Shown in pieces: positions 22,092-32,328 of a stretch of 64,000 bases of DNA (positions are counted from its first letter, which is position 1; the number at the start of each line of letters is the position of its first letter). The translations under genes and the position numbers were made by a program. The notes beneath the pieces are model-generated. The model saw only the letters and a program-made list of their open reading frames with translations. It did not search any database and was not told the DNA's origin. Source of the stretch: Paulinella micropora (lineage: Eukaryota; Cercozoa; Imbricatea; Euglyphida); NCBI GenBank assembly GCA_009731375.1, contig BJOX01000061.1, positions 676,854-740,853 on the forward strand, read 5' to 3'.

Positions 22092-24908
22092 CTAACCACG
22101 CATGGTGTTTCGTAATTTCCGGCCGACAATATTAATAGTCGCCATAGTATCATTACCAACGTTTATAAAGGTATTTAATGTTTCACAAAAAAGGTTCGTA
22201 TAGCATAAAGCGTCTGGCCGGTGACTTTTTAAGGCCAATACAAGGAGCTTGTGTTCTAAAATCTGTATCCTTTTCTCGAGGTTAGCCTCCTCCTCCCTTT
22301 CCGCCGGTTTTGTAATGTCTTTTTGGGTATTGTTCACAGGCGAAGGATGATTGTCCTTGCTTTCTCTGTTTGAGACCGTGAGGAGAGGTTGATGTCCTCC
22401 ATCCTCCTTGTCTATTGTCTGTCTCGGCAAGTTGATAAGATTAACTGCCGGTTCTATTCTTACTTTCTTCGGCTGTGGCTGCGACAGGCCCGCCTGCTTT
22501 CTCTTTGCCAGCGCTTTACTCGCNNNNNNNNNNNNNNNNNNNNNNNNNNNNNNNNNNNNNNNNNNNNNNNNNNNNNNNNNNNNNNNNNNNNNNNNNNNNN
22601 NNNNNNNNNNNNNNNNNNNNNNNNNNNNNNNNNNNNNNNNNNNNNNNNNNNNNNNNNNNNNNNNNNNNNNNNNNNNNNNNNNNNNNNNNNNNNNNNNNNN
22701 NNNNNNNNNNNNNNNNNNNNNNNNNNNNNNNNNNNNNNNNNNNNNNNNNNNNNNNNNNNNNNNNNNNNNNNNNNNNNNNNNNNNNNNNNNNNNNNNNNNN
22801 NNNNNNNNNNNNNNNNNNNNNNNNNNNNNNNNNNNNNNNNNNNNNNNNNNNNNNNNNNNNNNNNNNNNNNNNNNNNNNNNNNNNNNNNNNNNNNNNNNNN
22901 NNNNNNNNNNNNNNNNNNNNNNNNNNNNNNNNNNNNNNNNNNNNNNNNNNNNNNNNNNNNNNNNNNNNNNNNNNNNNNNNNNNNNNNNNNNNNNNNNNNN
23001 NNNNNNNNNNNNNNNNNNNNNNNNNNNNNNNNNNNNNNNNNNNNNNNNNNNNNNNNNNNNNNNNNNNNNNNNNNNNNNNNNNNNNNNNNNNNNNNNNNNN
23101 NNNNNNNNNNNNNNNNNNNNNNNNNNNNNNNNNNNNNNNNNNNNNNNNNNNNNNNNNNNNNNNNNNNNTATGGCTTTGTGGTTATAAAAGAGAGTGTACT
23201 GGGTGCCCACATTTGTTAAGACAGATGCAAGCTGAGTGACAGACTGCAACTGCTCCGATACTAAGTCGAAAATTTCAAACCCAATCAATGCGCCAGTGCA
23301 CAAGTGTTGGTATCCACTTGCCTTAAAGTATCGAATGAGGGCAGCAATGGCCAGAGTACAACTCATCTCTGCATGTCCACCTTTCCTTGCTAGCTCCTCC
23401 TCTCCTCTGTACTTCTCGTAAGTTATACGATCAAAACCAGCTCCAAGGAGGGATCGATCACAGAGATGTTCTAGGACTTCATACTCCTGCTCCACCTCAC
23501 ACTGGTTTTGCTGGAAGCATCTGTCCATCTCATTGAGCTTAGTCATGAGGGTCTTCTCTGTGTCAGCCTCATTGGCAGTGATAGCATAGAGCTTAAGGCC
23601 CCCTCCCCCAATTTTGATTTTAGCTAGGGCTGCCTGCAGCGCCTGCTTTTTCTTCTTGGACTCAGTCAAGTTAATTACTGTCCCTCCCCCTTGGGGTCCT
23701 CCTCCTGAGGGTCCTCCTCCTGCTTTCTTGGGAGCTGGGTTAGATGTGGTAGGTGGAGCCGTTGGCTGTGGAGCCACCCGTGCTACTGCCATTGCCACAG
23801 CTATCTTCTCCTTCTGCTCCTTCTCCTCTTTCTGTCTCGTCTCTTCTTCTTTCACCTGTCGTGCTAGATGAGTCACGAACTGTGCAAGCCCTGTGGCACT
23901 AGAGAGGAAGTGTGCCTTTTCTCTCATGGAAGACTTATCAGCTCTGTTATTATTTGGGATTGTTGTGAGAGGGCCTTTAATGAGAGTGTGATTCTTCGTG
24001 TGGGCCCATTGTTTCCATGTTGGTTTTTGCTCCTTCCCCTCAAAGAGGCCCTTATGGAGTTGTGTGAGGCGTTCAAGCACCTGACAAGACTGGTCAACCT
24101 CCTCGTAAACAGGATGTTGCCTTGTGTTGTCTTTCAGTGCTTTGTACATTTCGTTGTAAGCCCGTGTGAAGGCAGTTACAAAAGCCTCAAGGGCAAACTC
24201 AATGCCACTTTGGTTTCTACCTTCGAACTTTCTTTCTAGATTCTTGATATCAGTGGGGACACCACAGACAGACAGCCATGCTGCAGTTGTGCGTTTATTT
24301 TTCCACTGTATGTTTGTGCGTTCATAAAATTCCGCAACGAGCACAGCAGCGTAGAGTGTTGCAGATATGTCGTATATGTCGCACAGTGTAAGAGTGTCGC
24401 CATACTTGATATCCTGCAATGGCACTCTTTCGTGCTCAAACCTCACTTTGTGGAAGAGAGGCTTCGCAAGGCCGGGAATTTCGATCAGGAGGTTGCTTTG
24501 ACCTTGTCCTGGTCTATTCCTTTTCTCGTAAGGAATGTAGATGTGTGTTTTATAATAGGTTGGGTAGTTAAGGAAGAAGGACTCTTCATCATCATATGTA
24601 GCCAACTGTTCCCATGTATTTGGGATATTCTGGCCAACATCCTCCATCTCTCTCTCTGCCTCTGTCAGTGGAGAGCCTCCAGTCTGACCTGCACTCGCTT
24701 CTNNNNNNNNNNCAGTCTGATCTGCACTCGCTTCTTGTGCATTACTCCCCCCTGTCGACTCTACATCGGCTGTATACGTATACTCCTCTCTCTCCTCTCC
24801 ATCTCTATCCCCCCTCTCTTCTGAGTACTGAGTCTCCTGCTCCTCTCCTCCCTCACTAGGACCATAATCAGTTGGTGTCACACCAGCCTGCTCATTCTCG
24901 TCTTCCAT
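22092..24908 (-). CDS. gag: Gypsy Gag, interrupted by two assembly gaps
   Basis: The frame starts MEDENEQAGVTPTDYGPSEG, with an acidic N terminus and a tandem EASA(D/G)QT segment containing a 10-N gap (24703-24712). A helical capsid-like region follows (FYERTNIQWKNKRTTAAWLS, FVTAFTRAYNEMYKALKDN), then Gly/Pro (KKAGGGPSGGGPQGGG). The 645-N gap (22524-23168) removes about 215 codons, and frame continuity across it is assumed because 645 is divisible by 3. No CCHC knuckle is visible outside the gap. The last residues (NDTMATINIV) look like a protease active site. Gag forms the particle that carries the RNA. Confidence 0.75.
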   Translation of the reverse strand: MEDENEQAGVTPTDYGPSEGGEEQETQYSEERGDRDGEEREEYTYTADVESTGGSNAQEASADQTXXXXEASAGQTGGSPLTEAEREMEDVGQNIPNTWEQLATYDDEESFFLNYPTYYKTHIYIPYEKRNRPGQGQSNLLIEIPGLAKPLFHKVRFEHERVPLQDIKYGDTLTLCDIYDISATLYAAVLVAEFYERTNIQWKNKRTTAAWLSVCGVPTDIKNLERKFEGRNQSGIEFALEAFVTAFTRAYNEMYKALKDNTRQHPVYEEVDQSCQVLERLTQLHKGLFEGKEQKPTWKQWAHTKNHTLIKGPLTTIPNNNRADKSSMREKAHFLSSATGLAQFVTHLARQVKEEETRQKEEKEQKEKIAVAMAVARVAPQPTAPPTTSNPAPKKAGGGPSGGGPQGGGTVINLTESKKKKQALQAALAKIKIGGGGLKLYAITANEADTEKTLMTKLNEMDRCFQQNQCEVEQEYEVLEHLCDRSLLGAGFDRITYEKYRGEEELARKGGHAEMSCTLAIAALIRYFKASGYQHLCTGALIGFEIFDLVSEQLQSVTQLASVLTNVGTQYTLFYNHKAIXXXXXXXXXXXXXXXXXXXXXXXXXXXXXXXXXXXXXXXXXXXXXXXXXXXXXXXXXXXXXXXXXXXXXXXXXXXXXXXXXXXXXXXXXXXXXXXXXXXXXXXXXXXXXXXXXXXXXXXXXXXXXXXXXXXXXXXXXXXXXXXXXXXXXXXXXXXXXXXXXXXXXXXXXXXXXXXXXXXXXXXXXXXXXXXXXXXXXXXXXXXXXXXXXXXXXXXASKALAKRKQAGLSQPQPKKVRIEPAVNLINLPRQTIDKEDGGHQPLLTVSNRESKDNHPSPVNNTQKDITKPAEREEEANLEKRIQILEHKLLVLALKSHRPDALCYTNLFCETLNTFINVGNDTMATINIVGRKLRNTMRG
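22524..23168. other. Assembly gap (645 N) within gypsy gag
   Basis: A run of N. Any sequence or frame across it is unknown. Confidence 0.99.
24703..24712. other. Assembly gap (10 N) in gypsy gag
   Basis: The 10 N sit between two copies of a short CAGTCTGA..TGCACTCGCTTCT repeat. A collapsed tandem repeat is a likely cause. Confidence 0.99.
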
Positions 24909-25496
24909 CTTATGTTATGAGAGTCACGTCTGCTTTTTTTTTTTTTTTCCTCTGTTATTCTTATCACTCTATGCAACCTTCTTCTCCTTCTTCCTTTTCT
25001 CTGTTGAAATAGTTATGGGGCGTCAGGCCCTACACAGAGATAACGATAGTTTGGTCAAAAGAGCTGTTTTGTAGAAGTCAGTCTGTCGTCGGACAGTGCT
25101 TCGATATTTGTCTTGCTCTTGTGTGAGAGATGTGTAATCTCCTCTGGTTTCTGCAGAGAAAATGCAAGGAAAATGGTTCAGAACAGGGAGTGGGAGTGCT
25201 TTGCTCATTTTTCCTCTGTCTGTGTGTTTGTCTGATGTTTGTTTCGCACTTGTCCTAGCAGCAAGAGGGAGTGGAGTAGGTGTGGTCTGGTGTCTTGTAG
25301 AAGAGCACACAGAAGCCAAATGTGCACAAGGGCTAAAGGTTATGCCAGCTTGTGACAAATTGATTGCTTGTTTGTAAGTTTTTTTTTTGAGGATGAGTAG
25401 GAGTGTTTGTTTTCGTCTGATGTCTGTGCGACAGATCAGCGAAAAATAAATTTGTGCTTATCTGATGTCTGTACGACAGATCAGAAAAGAAATCAG
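24909..25496 (-). other. Gypsy 5' leader
   Basis: Non-coding between the PBS and the gag ATG. It contains two tandem hairpin-forming units (25417-25439 and 25462-25484) immediately downstream of the PBS on the element strand. Confidence 0.6.
25417..25484 (-). repeat. Two tandem hairpin units in gypsy leader
   Basis: CTGATGTCTGT-G(C/A)-CGACAGATCAG occurs twice, 45 bp apart. Each folds as CTGA + TCTGT paired with ACAGA + TCAG, with a 2-nt bulge and a short loop. The loop base is the difference between them. Confidence 0.7.
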
Positions 25497-25515
25497 CCTT
25501 TAGCTATGGACTCCA
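25497..25515 (-). promoter_or_regulatory. Primer-binding-site candidate of gypsy element
   Basis: On the element strand, two bases after the LTR end, the sequence reads TGGAGTCCATAGCTAAAGG. It starts with TGG, the complement of a tRNA CCA end, at the expected place. I cannot name the tRNA. Confidence 0.55.
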
Positions 25516-25517
25516 AA

Positions 25518-25735
25518 TGTACTATCCCCAACGATAGCTCAATGGAAGAGTAAGTCGGTAATATAACCAAACACAGTCCTCAAAAAAGAGAATGATGTCT
25601 CGTTATATTAGCTCAGTGACGCAAAGACAAAAAGCCGCCAAAAGACCAGGATCAAATTGGCATTTCAGACGTGTCCGGCCAGACGAAATCTATAAATAAG
25701 TTTTTTACCGGATAATTCGGGGGGTGATGTCCACA
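25518..25735 (-). repeat. 5' LTR of gypsy element
   Basis: 218 bp, partner of 15607-15824. It is followed on the plus strand by ATTA (target duplication) and, 9 bp on, by the copia LTR at 25745. Confidence 0.93.
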
Positions 25736-25744
25736 ATTACCTAC

Positions 25745-25940
25745 TGTTGGAAATAATAATTAACTAATAGTTATGGACCGGCAGTATCGGAGTAACAGTG
25801 TAGTTAGAGCCATTACTTATGATCCTGTCAGTCAAGTTACGTAGCGAGTCTGTTGGCGCCTTTTCTCATTAAAGTTGTTGTTGTATGTTGAGAGTGTAGT
25901 TGCCATCATAGATTGCTTTATTAATAACATTAGTCTAATA
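25745..25940 (+). repeat. Copia 5' LTR (copy C1)
   Basis: It begins TGTTGGAAAT. It shares with the LTRs at 57528-57725 and 62315-62507 the segments TTAGAGCCATTAC.TATG and GGCGCC.TTTTCTCA(A/T)TAAAG, the latter a likely polyadenylation signal at the R region. The right end is inferred from conservation followed by a PBS-like AGTTATCGAGCC. Confidence 0.75.
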
Positions 25941-26240
25941 AGTTATCGAGCCTTGATTAGCAAACTCTGCGCCAACAGCTTTAATCAATTGCACTTAGTC
26001 TGAAACGAGAGGCATTAGGCCTTCAACAGAAAAGTGCGAGGATCGACGTGCTGCAGGCAGTCGACATCATCTCGTGGGTAGGCAGAAGGCACACACCGCA
26101 AACATGTCTATTGGCTAGACAACATAGCATAGACACACCAACTCATTTCATCCCTAATAATTATTCCTCCATTTCTGCTTAATCGTAGGAATTTTACTGG
26201 TAGCTGAGTTTAGCTCCTACCTTCCGCACTTTAGTCCAAC
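25941..26240 (+). other. Copia C1 leader
   Basis: Non-coding between LTR and Gag ATG. It starts with AGTTATCGAGCCTTG, comparable to GGTTATAGAGCC after the LTR at 62315, and so is a probable primer binding site. Confidence 0.5.
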
Positions 26241-28006
26241 ATGGCAAACCCGATGTTTGGAATGTCGATGAACAGAGGGTTTAAAGTGGACCCACCGCCA
26301 TTTAACAGCAGAGACCCAGATTGGGATAACTGGGAATATGGGTTCCTCGCTGTCCTGGCGATCTATGATCCCTTAGCAATAGGGGAGCTACCCCCCCACA
26401 AACGACACCCTCTGTTTACACAAGCACAGCTGACAGTTTCTTTTAATCTACCTACTGAACCATCCCTTTCACCTTCCGGAGATAGCGAGGATGAGAGTCA
26501 AGATAGGACAGAGTGTAAGAAATCTACAGCTGCCGTAAAGAAAGAACCTACCAGCTCTTCCTCCAGTTCTGCCTTACCTGTCATAAAGGAACAAGGACCT
26601 AGAACTAGCTCTGCTTTGCCTGATCCTTCTCCTTCGACAGAGACTGCTGAGCATAAAGAGCCTGTAGGGAGTTCGGTCCCTATACTAACTACCGCATCTA
26701 GACCAAACCCCCTTATTACATCTTTTGCTACGGCTGAGTACTACCAGCAAGTTGAAGAAAGAGACAGACTGAAACGTAACCGATTTATCTTTGCCCTCTT
26801 AATTCAGTCCTGCTCAAAGGACAAGGAAGCTATGTCTGTAATTAGAACAGCGGGGACGGATGGAGTCGAGTGTTTCATGGCACTGAGGAAGAGGTACGGA
26901 GGTCTTGATCTTGTTAAATGGAAAGAAAGACAAGACTTCCTTGACCTTTCCTACCCAAAAAAGGTTCAAGACGTAAGATCATGGTTGACCCTCTTCCACA
27001 GTAACATTGCAGATCAAGAGTCAGTCATGAAAGTCCCATACCCAGAACTCGTAAAAATCGAAATGGTCATGAAATAGATAGAACACCTGACTGAATTCGA
27101 CAGTTTTCGCAATAAGGTTACCAGCCTCCTTCCGGAGGAACGACCGGGTTGGGAATCCTTTGTAAAAGTAATAGATCAGGTTGCTCAAACAGAGGAATCC
27201 AAAAACAAAATGAAGAAACTTTACTCGTCAGGGGGGCGGTTTCCGTTCCCTTTCGTCTAAAACTTCATCTGGTGTGGGTACCAAGAACGACCCCATAACA
27301 GTCAACCTTATGGGAAACCAAGGTAGTAAGGTATCACAAGGTTGTTACAATTGTCATGGGGATCACCAAATCAAGATTTGCATTGTCCCCTGTAATCTTC
27401 CCGAGTGACCTCGAGACGGACATGTCCCAGTGAATTGCCCCATAAGGAAGAAGGCAGCAAGAATAGTCAACTTAGCAAAAGGAGTAGGAGAGCTGAGTCT
27501 GACTCGGACAGATAAGAATAAGGAGGGCAGTAAGGGAAGAGAAAGATGAAACGACAGAAGAAAGAGGTAGGGAAGGAGAAAAGGAAGTTGAAATCATCTG
27601 ATTTCATCAAGAAGAAAACAGCAAAAGCAAAGACGGTTAGCCTGAACGCAGGAGGTTCTGACTCCTCTTTTTCTGGTAGTTCTGAAGAAGAAGAGGAGGA
27701 GTCCGAAGCTCATGATTCAGACGAAGAGTCTAGTACTCATGATGAGGATGGAGGTGAGGAGGGAGTAGGGGAAATAGGGTACATCAATCATATGTTAAGC
27801 ATAAATATGATGAAGAGGGAGGAAACAGACGAAGAAGAAACAAGTCACTCACTCGACAACATCCCACCCACTTCCTCTTTTGAACAACAACCACCGCCAC
27901 CTCACACTTCAGAATTGGAGGACAAGAAGGAAAAGAGCAACACGCACTCACAAAATATGTCTGTCCCCCCTCGTGCTCCTCGGTCTACTCCTTTTGTTCC
28001 CTCCTG
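26241..28006 (+). pseudogene. Copia Gag (copy C1)
   Basis: Starts MANPMFGMSMNRGFKVDPPP. The capsid-like part includes RNRFIFALLIQSCSKDKEAM and FMALRKRYGGLDLVKWKERQ, typical of copia Gag (retrotran_gag/UBN2 type). One nonsense codon at 27075-27077 interrupts it, with the same frame open on either side. A frameshift follows at the G-run near 27235. A CCHC knuckle (CYNCHGDHQIKIC) lies at about 27347-27390. 27546-28006 is Lys-rich, then acidic. It matches the Gag at 60500-62017 (ADFIKKK, SLNAESSDSS), so the two are one family. Confidence 0.8.
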
Positions 28007-28160
28007 AAAGACAACCGTTTCGTCAATTTTCTTGACATGATGGGCGACCCCACACCTCTTGGGGTAATATACCCTATGGAGGGATGGGGGCTTCGTCGTG
28101 TCAAGGGAGGATACAGAAAAGTCCTAATGAAGTCCCGGAATTCTATTTATTTCCATTTAC

Positions 28161-28436
28161 GTGAGGATGATGGACCTTTGCTCAATCTGTGGGCACACCC
28201 CCTCAGGAAACAATGACCTTTGCTCAAGCTCGAAACAATGTGAAGGGTTTACCTCTAACAATGCACGTTGCTCATGGAAACTGGGAGCCGCCCGGGGTAA
28301 AACCAAATCAGGTGGTGAATGTGCCCAGAGGATGGAAAAAAGAGGATGTGATTTTTGTTCCCACCATATCAGCTGTGAACGAAATAGAGAAGACTTATTA
28401 GCAGTAATTAGGGCGCAGTTGAGTGCGGGGGGGTAA
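28161..28436 (+). pseudogene. Cys/His mini-domain segment of copia C1 Gag
   Basis: The frame contains C-E-G-x(7)-C-SWKLG, then about 23 residues to D-F-C-S-H-H, plus an upstream CSICGHTPSG. The same spacing (C-x-G-x7-C-x3-[LF]-G ... D-x-C-x2-H) is found in the Gags at 41506-44838 and 55223-56077. It is a putative zinc-binding module, function unknown. Frames before and after are broken. Confidence 0.6.
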
Positions 28437-28779
28437 ACCATGGCTTTCTGGGTTAATGGTGACCCCTATGGACTGGATTACACGTCAATGGATTAGGACA
28501 GACGAAATATACCCCCCTGTTCAGTCTGACCCCTCACATCACCTTCCTCACATACATCACCATCCAGACATGTCTCTTCTCACAGCTCCAGTGCTTCGTC
28601 ACCTTCTTTCACAGGACATAACCTCCCTACTTCAACTGTACAACGTTCTAACTCAGCTACTGAAACGAGTAAGAACGTTGAGGCTGCAGTAGGGGGAAAC
28701 AACCAAAGAAGAGAGAGAAGTGAGGAGGGGGCGATGACGGACGAAGACGATGACGAAACCATCTCTTATGCTACCCCTC

Positions 28780-29025
28780 AAAAGTCTTCCTCTTCTTCCA
28801 CTGCATCATCTGTACAACGCTCAAACTCTAAGAAAGAGATGAGTAAGAGCGTTGAGGATGAAGCAGGGGGAGAAGAGGGGGAGAACAAAAGAACACGCCC
28901 ATTGTCTGTTCGCCGTATCACGCATTCCCCTTCACCACGCCTTGCACCTAACGAGATGTTACGAGAATAAAGAGAGAGATTTAGAGAGACCTTCACCACG
29001 CCTTGCACCTAGCGAGATGTATGAG

Positions 29026-29060
<35 letters not shown>

Positions 29061-29280
29061 AGAAAGAGAAAGGATTAGGCGAGACCCCACGATTGCATGG
29101 CAATGGGATGAGGGGAAGATGGTGATAACAGGGGGAAACGGAGAGATACCATCTATTGGAGAGATACGTAGACTGTTCGGTGCGTTAGCAGAGGGTGCTA
29201 GATGGTGATAACAGGGGGAAACGGAGAGATACCATCTATTGGAGAGATAGACTGTTCGGTGCGTTAACAGAGGGTGCTAG
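28780..29280 (+). repeat. Local tandem duplications and (AG)n in copia C1
   Basis: TTCACCACGCCTTGCACCTA occurs near 28930 and 28990. An (AG)n run follows at 29028-29058. A roughly 85-bp unit starting GATGGTGATAACAGGGGGAA is duplicated in tandem (about 29118 and 29203). Confidence 0.85.
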
Positions 29281-30010
29281 AGAGATAGAGGTGAGGGATT
29301 CTCTTATTACCGGAAGAGACGGGGAAGTTAACGATTTCTACCTTGAATTTTACGTGGATATTGAATGTTTCGTTATCTCTATGGCCCATAAATGGAACAA
29401 CCCTTTTGCGAGAGGGCTCGTCGCGGCATTTCCCCATCTCAGAGCTCGAGTGCTGGAATACCGGGAATACTGGCAAAGGATAGGGATAGAGGGGGAGAAC
29501 GTACGGGATATCCCTCCATCAAGACCTAACACATCGTCCAACCCTGCCTCAAACCCCCCATCCGAGAAAGATTGCGCCATATTAATGATGCATGAGAGCG
29601 AGGGAGATGAGGGGGAGACACCAGAAAAGAGTATGGCGGAGATGGTGTGGGTAGACGATAGTGGGGCCAGTGAATCCCAATCACCCCACAAGGACGTATT
29701 CGTGAGGATGAAACACAACCCTCAAAAGTTCAAAATTGCAAAAGGGAGTATTAGGACAGAGTACAAAGGAAAAGTCTTAATGCAGCTTTCTGAAGCAAAT
29801 GGAGAACCGGTTCAGGTGTATGATTCACACACGACATACAACCCTCATTTGAGTTACGGTTTAGTCGCTACTTCGGCTTGGCTGAAACAAGGGCTAGCAG
29901 TAGTCCATCAAAACAACCAAGTGATAGTGCTCAAGTCCCCAATCCATATCAATGAGGAACAGATTGTAGCTAGGGGCAGATCTTTGCCCAACAAGGGTCT
30001 GGTTCGTTGA
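29195..30010 (+). pseudogene. Copia protease region (copy C1)
   Basis: A 271-residue frame. The active-site strand VWVDDSGASESQS carries the D-S-G triplet typical of copia proteases, near residue 152. The C-terminal part (VQVYDSHTTYNPHLSYGLVA, VHQNNQVIVLKSPI) matches the protease tail of the copy at 53547-53807. It would cleave the polyprotein. It is cut off from integrase by the inverted repeat at 29999-30078. Confidence 0.7.
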
Positions 30011-30078
30011 TTTGGGTCTAGTTCGTCTTTGATCCCACAGGAATGCCCCTCTAGACCCAAATCAACGATACGAACCAG
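29999..30078. repeat. Inverted repeat, about 23-bp stem
   Basis: 29999-30021 (CTGGTTCGTTGATTTGGGTC then TAG) pairs with 30051-30078, which carries a few extra bases as a bulge. The spacer is about 29 nt. It could form a strong hairpin at the end of the protease frame. Confidence 0.8.
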
Positions 30079-30439
30079 TCCCTCTCGAAAAACAGAATGT
30101 GAGAGTAGAGAAAGAGGGATCATCTTCCTCTACCGTCACATTCTGACTTCCACCTCGCCGTCCTACACAACCAACAACCCTTCCCGTGTACGATGATGTA
30201 TGTTGCCATGATATCCCATGTTTGTGTGAGAGATGTCGCGACAATAAATCATATGTCCCGTTGTCTTGCGAAACAAACACGGAAAAGGGTGAGAATTGTT
30301 TGCAAAGTTTGGCTTGTTGCATGGTCATGCAAAATGATGTATGTTCACACACTTCACGAATTCAAGAACACGATGTTGGTTGTCGAATGTCAAAATCTTT
30401 GAATCCTGTTGTCCGACCCACACATAGTGAGCATATACA

Positions 30440-31110
30440 CGCCACCATCTTCCATCGAATGTGTAAACATAGAGGGGTGAATGCATGGAAAGAATGGCTC
30501 ATTATATGGGGGTGAAGATAGTGGGGGTAGGATGGCGAGAAAGAATTATGAAGTGCGAGTATTGTTTAAGGAATAAGCTAAAGAAAGCACCTCATTTCCA
30601 CAAGAACCATCACATTGTTGAATGTCATTCCGGTGTTCATATTTCAATGGACACACAAGGATGGTGGAATACAATATCATGGGACGGTAAGCGATACAAA
30701 CATACGAATGAATTCTTAGCGTGTTTTATTAAGGCCGTTGCTTTCTTCGAAAGACATACAAACCGGAAAATCAAATTTATTACCTGTGACTAAGAATATG
30801 GTCGATATGATACCTTTCAGGAGTGGGTAAATGTTAATCAGCCTATTTTAATTGAGGCTCCAACCGCGGAGAAACAGGCAGTCTCAAAGATAGAGAGGTC
30901 CCATCAAACCAACGGTGGGCCTGCAAGGGCAATGCTCAGCGATGCTGAGCTCCCTCCAAAATTTTGGACGGAGATGGAAAGGAACGCCACTTATATTAAT
31001 AACCTCCTCCCGATAGCCAAAGGACCCTTTAAGGGTAAGTCCCCTTTCGAAGTCATTCACCGCCGAAAACCATACCTACATCACCTTCGACCACGGGGTG
31101 TGCTGCAGTG
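30440..31110 (+). pseudogene. Copia integrase core (copy C1)
   Basis: Zinc module remnants (HRMCKHRGV, CEYCLRNKLK), a first catalytic D (VHISMDTQGWW), a second D followed at once by a stop (FITCD-stop-EYGRY), and E (EKQAVSKIERSHQTNGGPAR). SPFEVIHRRKPYLHHLRPRG matches the integrase C-terminal region of the copy at 46305-47203. Two in-frame stops make it inactive. Confidence 0.8.
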
Positions 31111-32245
31111 ATGAAGGTTAAGGCTCGGCGGGGGAAGGGTGAGAAAGGAAAGATAACTTTTAGGTTACTTCAACGTAATACCGGGTATTATCGTGTCTAT
31201 GATCTCGTCGCGCGCATAATACACGGTAATGTCCGGGATGTTATGTTTGATGTATGGAGACTGGGCAAGCGAGAGGCCTCCAAAACCCTCGAAGGAACAG
31301 CAGAGGAGGGTATGTTTTCGGTCGGATGGAAATCGACCACACCCTCTGCTGTTTTGTCCCCAGTTAACACACCACCGAAAGAGAACCTTAGTTTTGACGT
31401 ACCAGTAGCTACACATAGTACATCTACCTCACCTCCCGTAGTTGTTACTAGCAATAGCAAAAGTACAGAGAATGCACCCATTACGTCCATGACACCTCAG
31501 AAAGGACGTGAAAGTGATGACGATTCTGTGATCGTCGCAAGCGATAGTGACGAAAACGATGTCAAAAGTCAAGATTTCAGTAATCTACCTGATCTCATTC
31601 CTCCTACCCCGTTCTCACGAGATGTAGGGAGCATGAATCAGGGGAAGAAAGGTGTCAAGGTAGTGGGAAGAGGGGGAGAAAACCCAAACTTAAAGTCATT
31701 TTGTCTGGGAAAACCGTTCAGATCCCGGCACGAGCTTTCGGGGAAGAGTGGGCCAAATCCACATATGGAGATAAGTGGGAGTCTACTTTGCGGAAGGGAG
31801 TTACTCTTGCCCCGACTGCCCCGGTTGTCAGGAGAAACAAACGATTCCCAGCACACCACGTTAAGTTTGATGATGGCGAGACGGAGAAAATAATAGATTC
31901 TGAGATTTTAAGTATGAGATTTCAGGGGGAGCAGCTCCCCCTTCTCTCGTACCGCAGACTATTATCGAACTGGCACGCCCAGACTATTATCGAACCAGTG
32001 AATTCGGCCATGCCGAGGGGAGAGAGTTAGGATAGCTGCGGAAAAGGACAAACATCCCCCGGGATGGAGATCTCATGAGCAAGGAAACATTTCTCAGGAG
32101 AACGTAATCCAGGGGAGAACCAGAAATAAACATATCTCTGTCTTTGCGAAAGAAGAGAGAATCAATTATTGCCTGGTCACCGAGCAAATCCCGGAATTCC
32201 CCGTCGTACAGAAACCGAAAGATAGTGGAAAAAAAGGCAATTGAT
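31111..32245 (+). pseudogene. Copia integrase tail and RT start (copy C1), truncated
   Basis: VKARRGKGEKGKITFRLLQR, VYDLVARIIHGNVRDVMFDV and WRLGKREASKTLEG correspond to the integrase tail. The linker shifts frame near 31700 to FGEEWAKSTYGDKWESTLRK, RRNKRFPAHHVKFDDGETEK, then PGWRSHEQ..ISQENVI and IPEFPVVQKPKD. It stops there, before any RT catalytic motif, at the border with the 32232-32328 repeat. Confidence 0.75.
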
Positions 32246-32328
32246 TGCATCCGTCTAACTTAAGGTAAAATTATTAGTATTATATAATACTTGACTAAAA
32301 CTAAATTAATAATTCTATGGGAATAACG
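32232..32328. repeat. Left 97-bp direct repeat
   Basis: Partner of 38471-38564. Followed by CACCCCCCGAAATCC. Confidence 0.85.

Larger units (their letters stand above)
15607..25735 (-). mobile_element. Ty3/gypsy LTR retrotransposon, about 10.1 kb, young
   Basis: Two 218-bp LTRs (15607-15824 and 25518-25735) differ at three positions by eye. Both run TG...CA on the plus strand, and ATTA flanks both outer ends, giving a 4-bp target duplication. Gag (24908-22092), protease and pol (RT, RNase H, integrase, in that gypsy order) follow on the minus strand. A PBS candidate lies inside the 5' LTR and a G-run (GAGGGGGTAC) lies next to the 3' LTR. High LTR identity and a 1612-residue open pol indicate recent insertion. 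One MITE and two N gaps interrupt it. Confidence 0.93.
25745..32235 (+). mobile_element. Ty1/copia element (copy C1), 5' LTR to partial RT, degenerate
   Basis: A 196-bp LTR, then on the plus strand Gag with a zinc knuckle, a Cys/His mini-domain, protease, integrase and the start of RT, in copia order (IN before RT). Stops and frameshifts occur in every part. Homology to the related copy at 44551-46308 ends at FPVVQKPKD near 32225, exactly where the 95-bp direct repeat of the next block begins. No RT continuation is found beyond that block. Confidence 0.88.
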
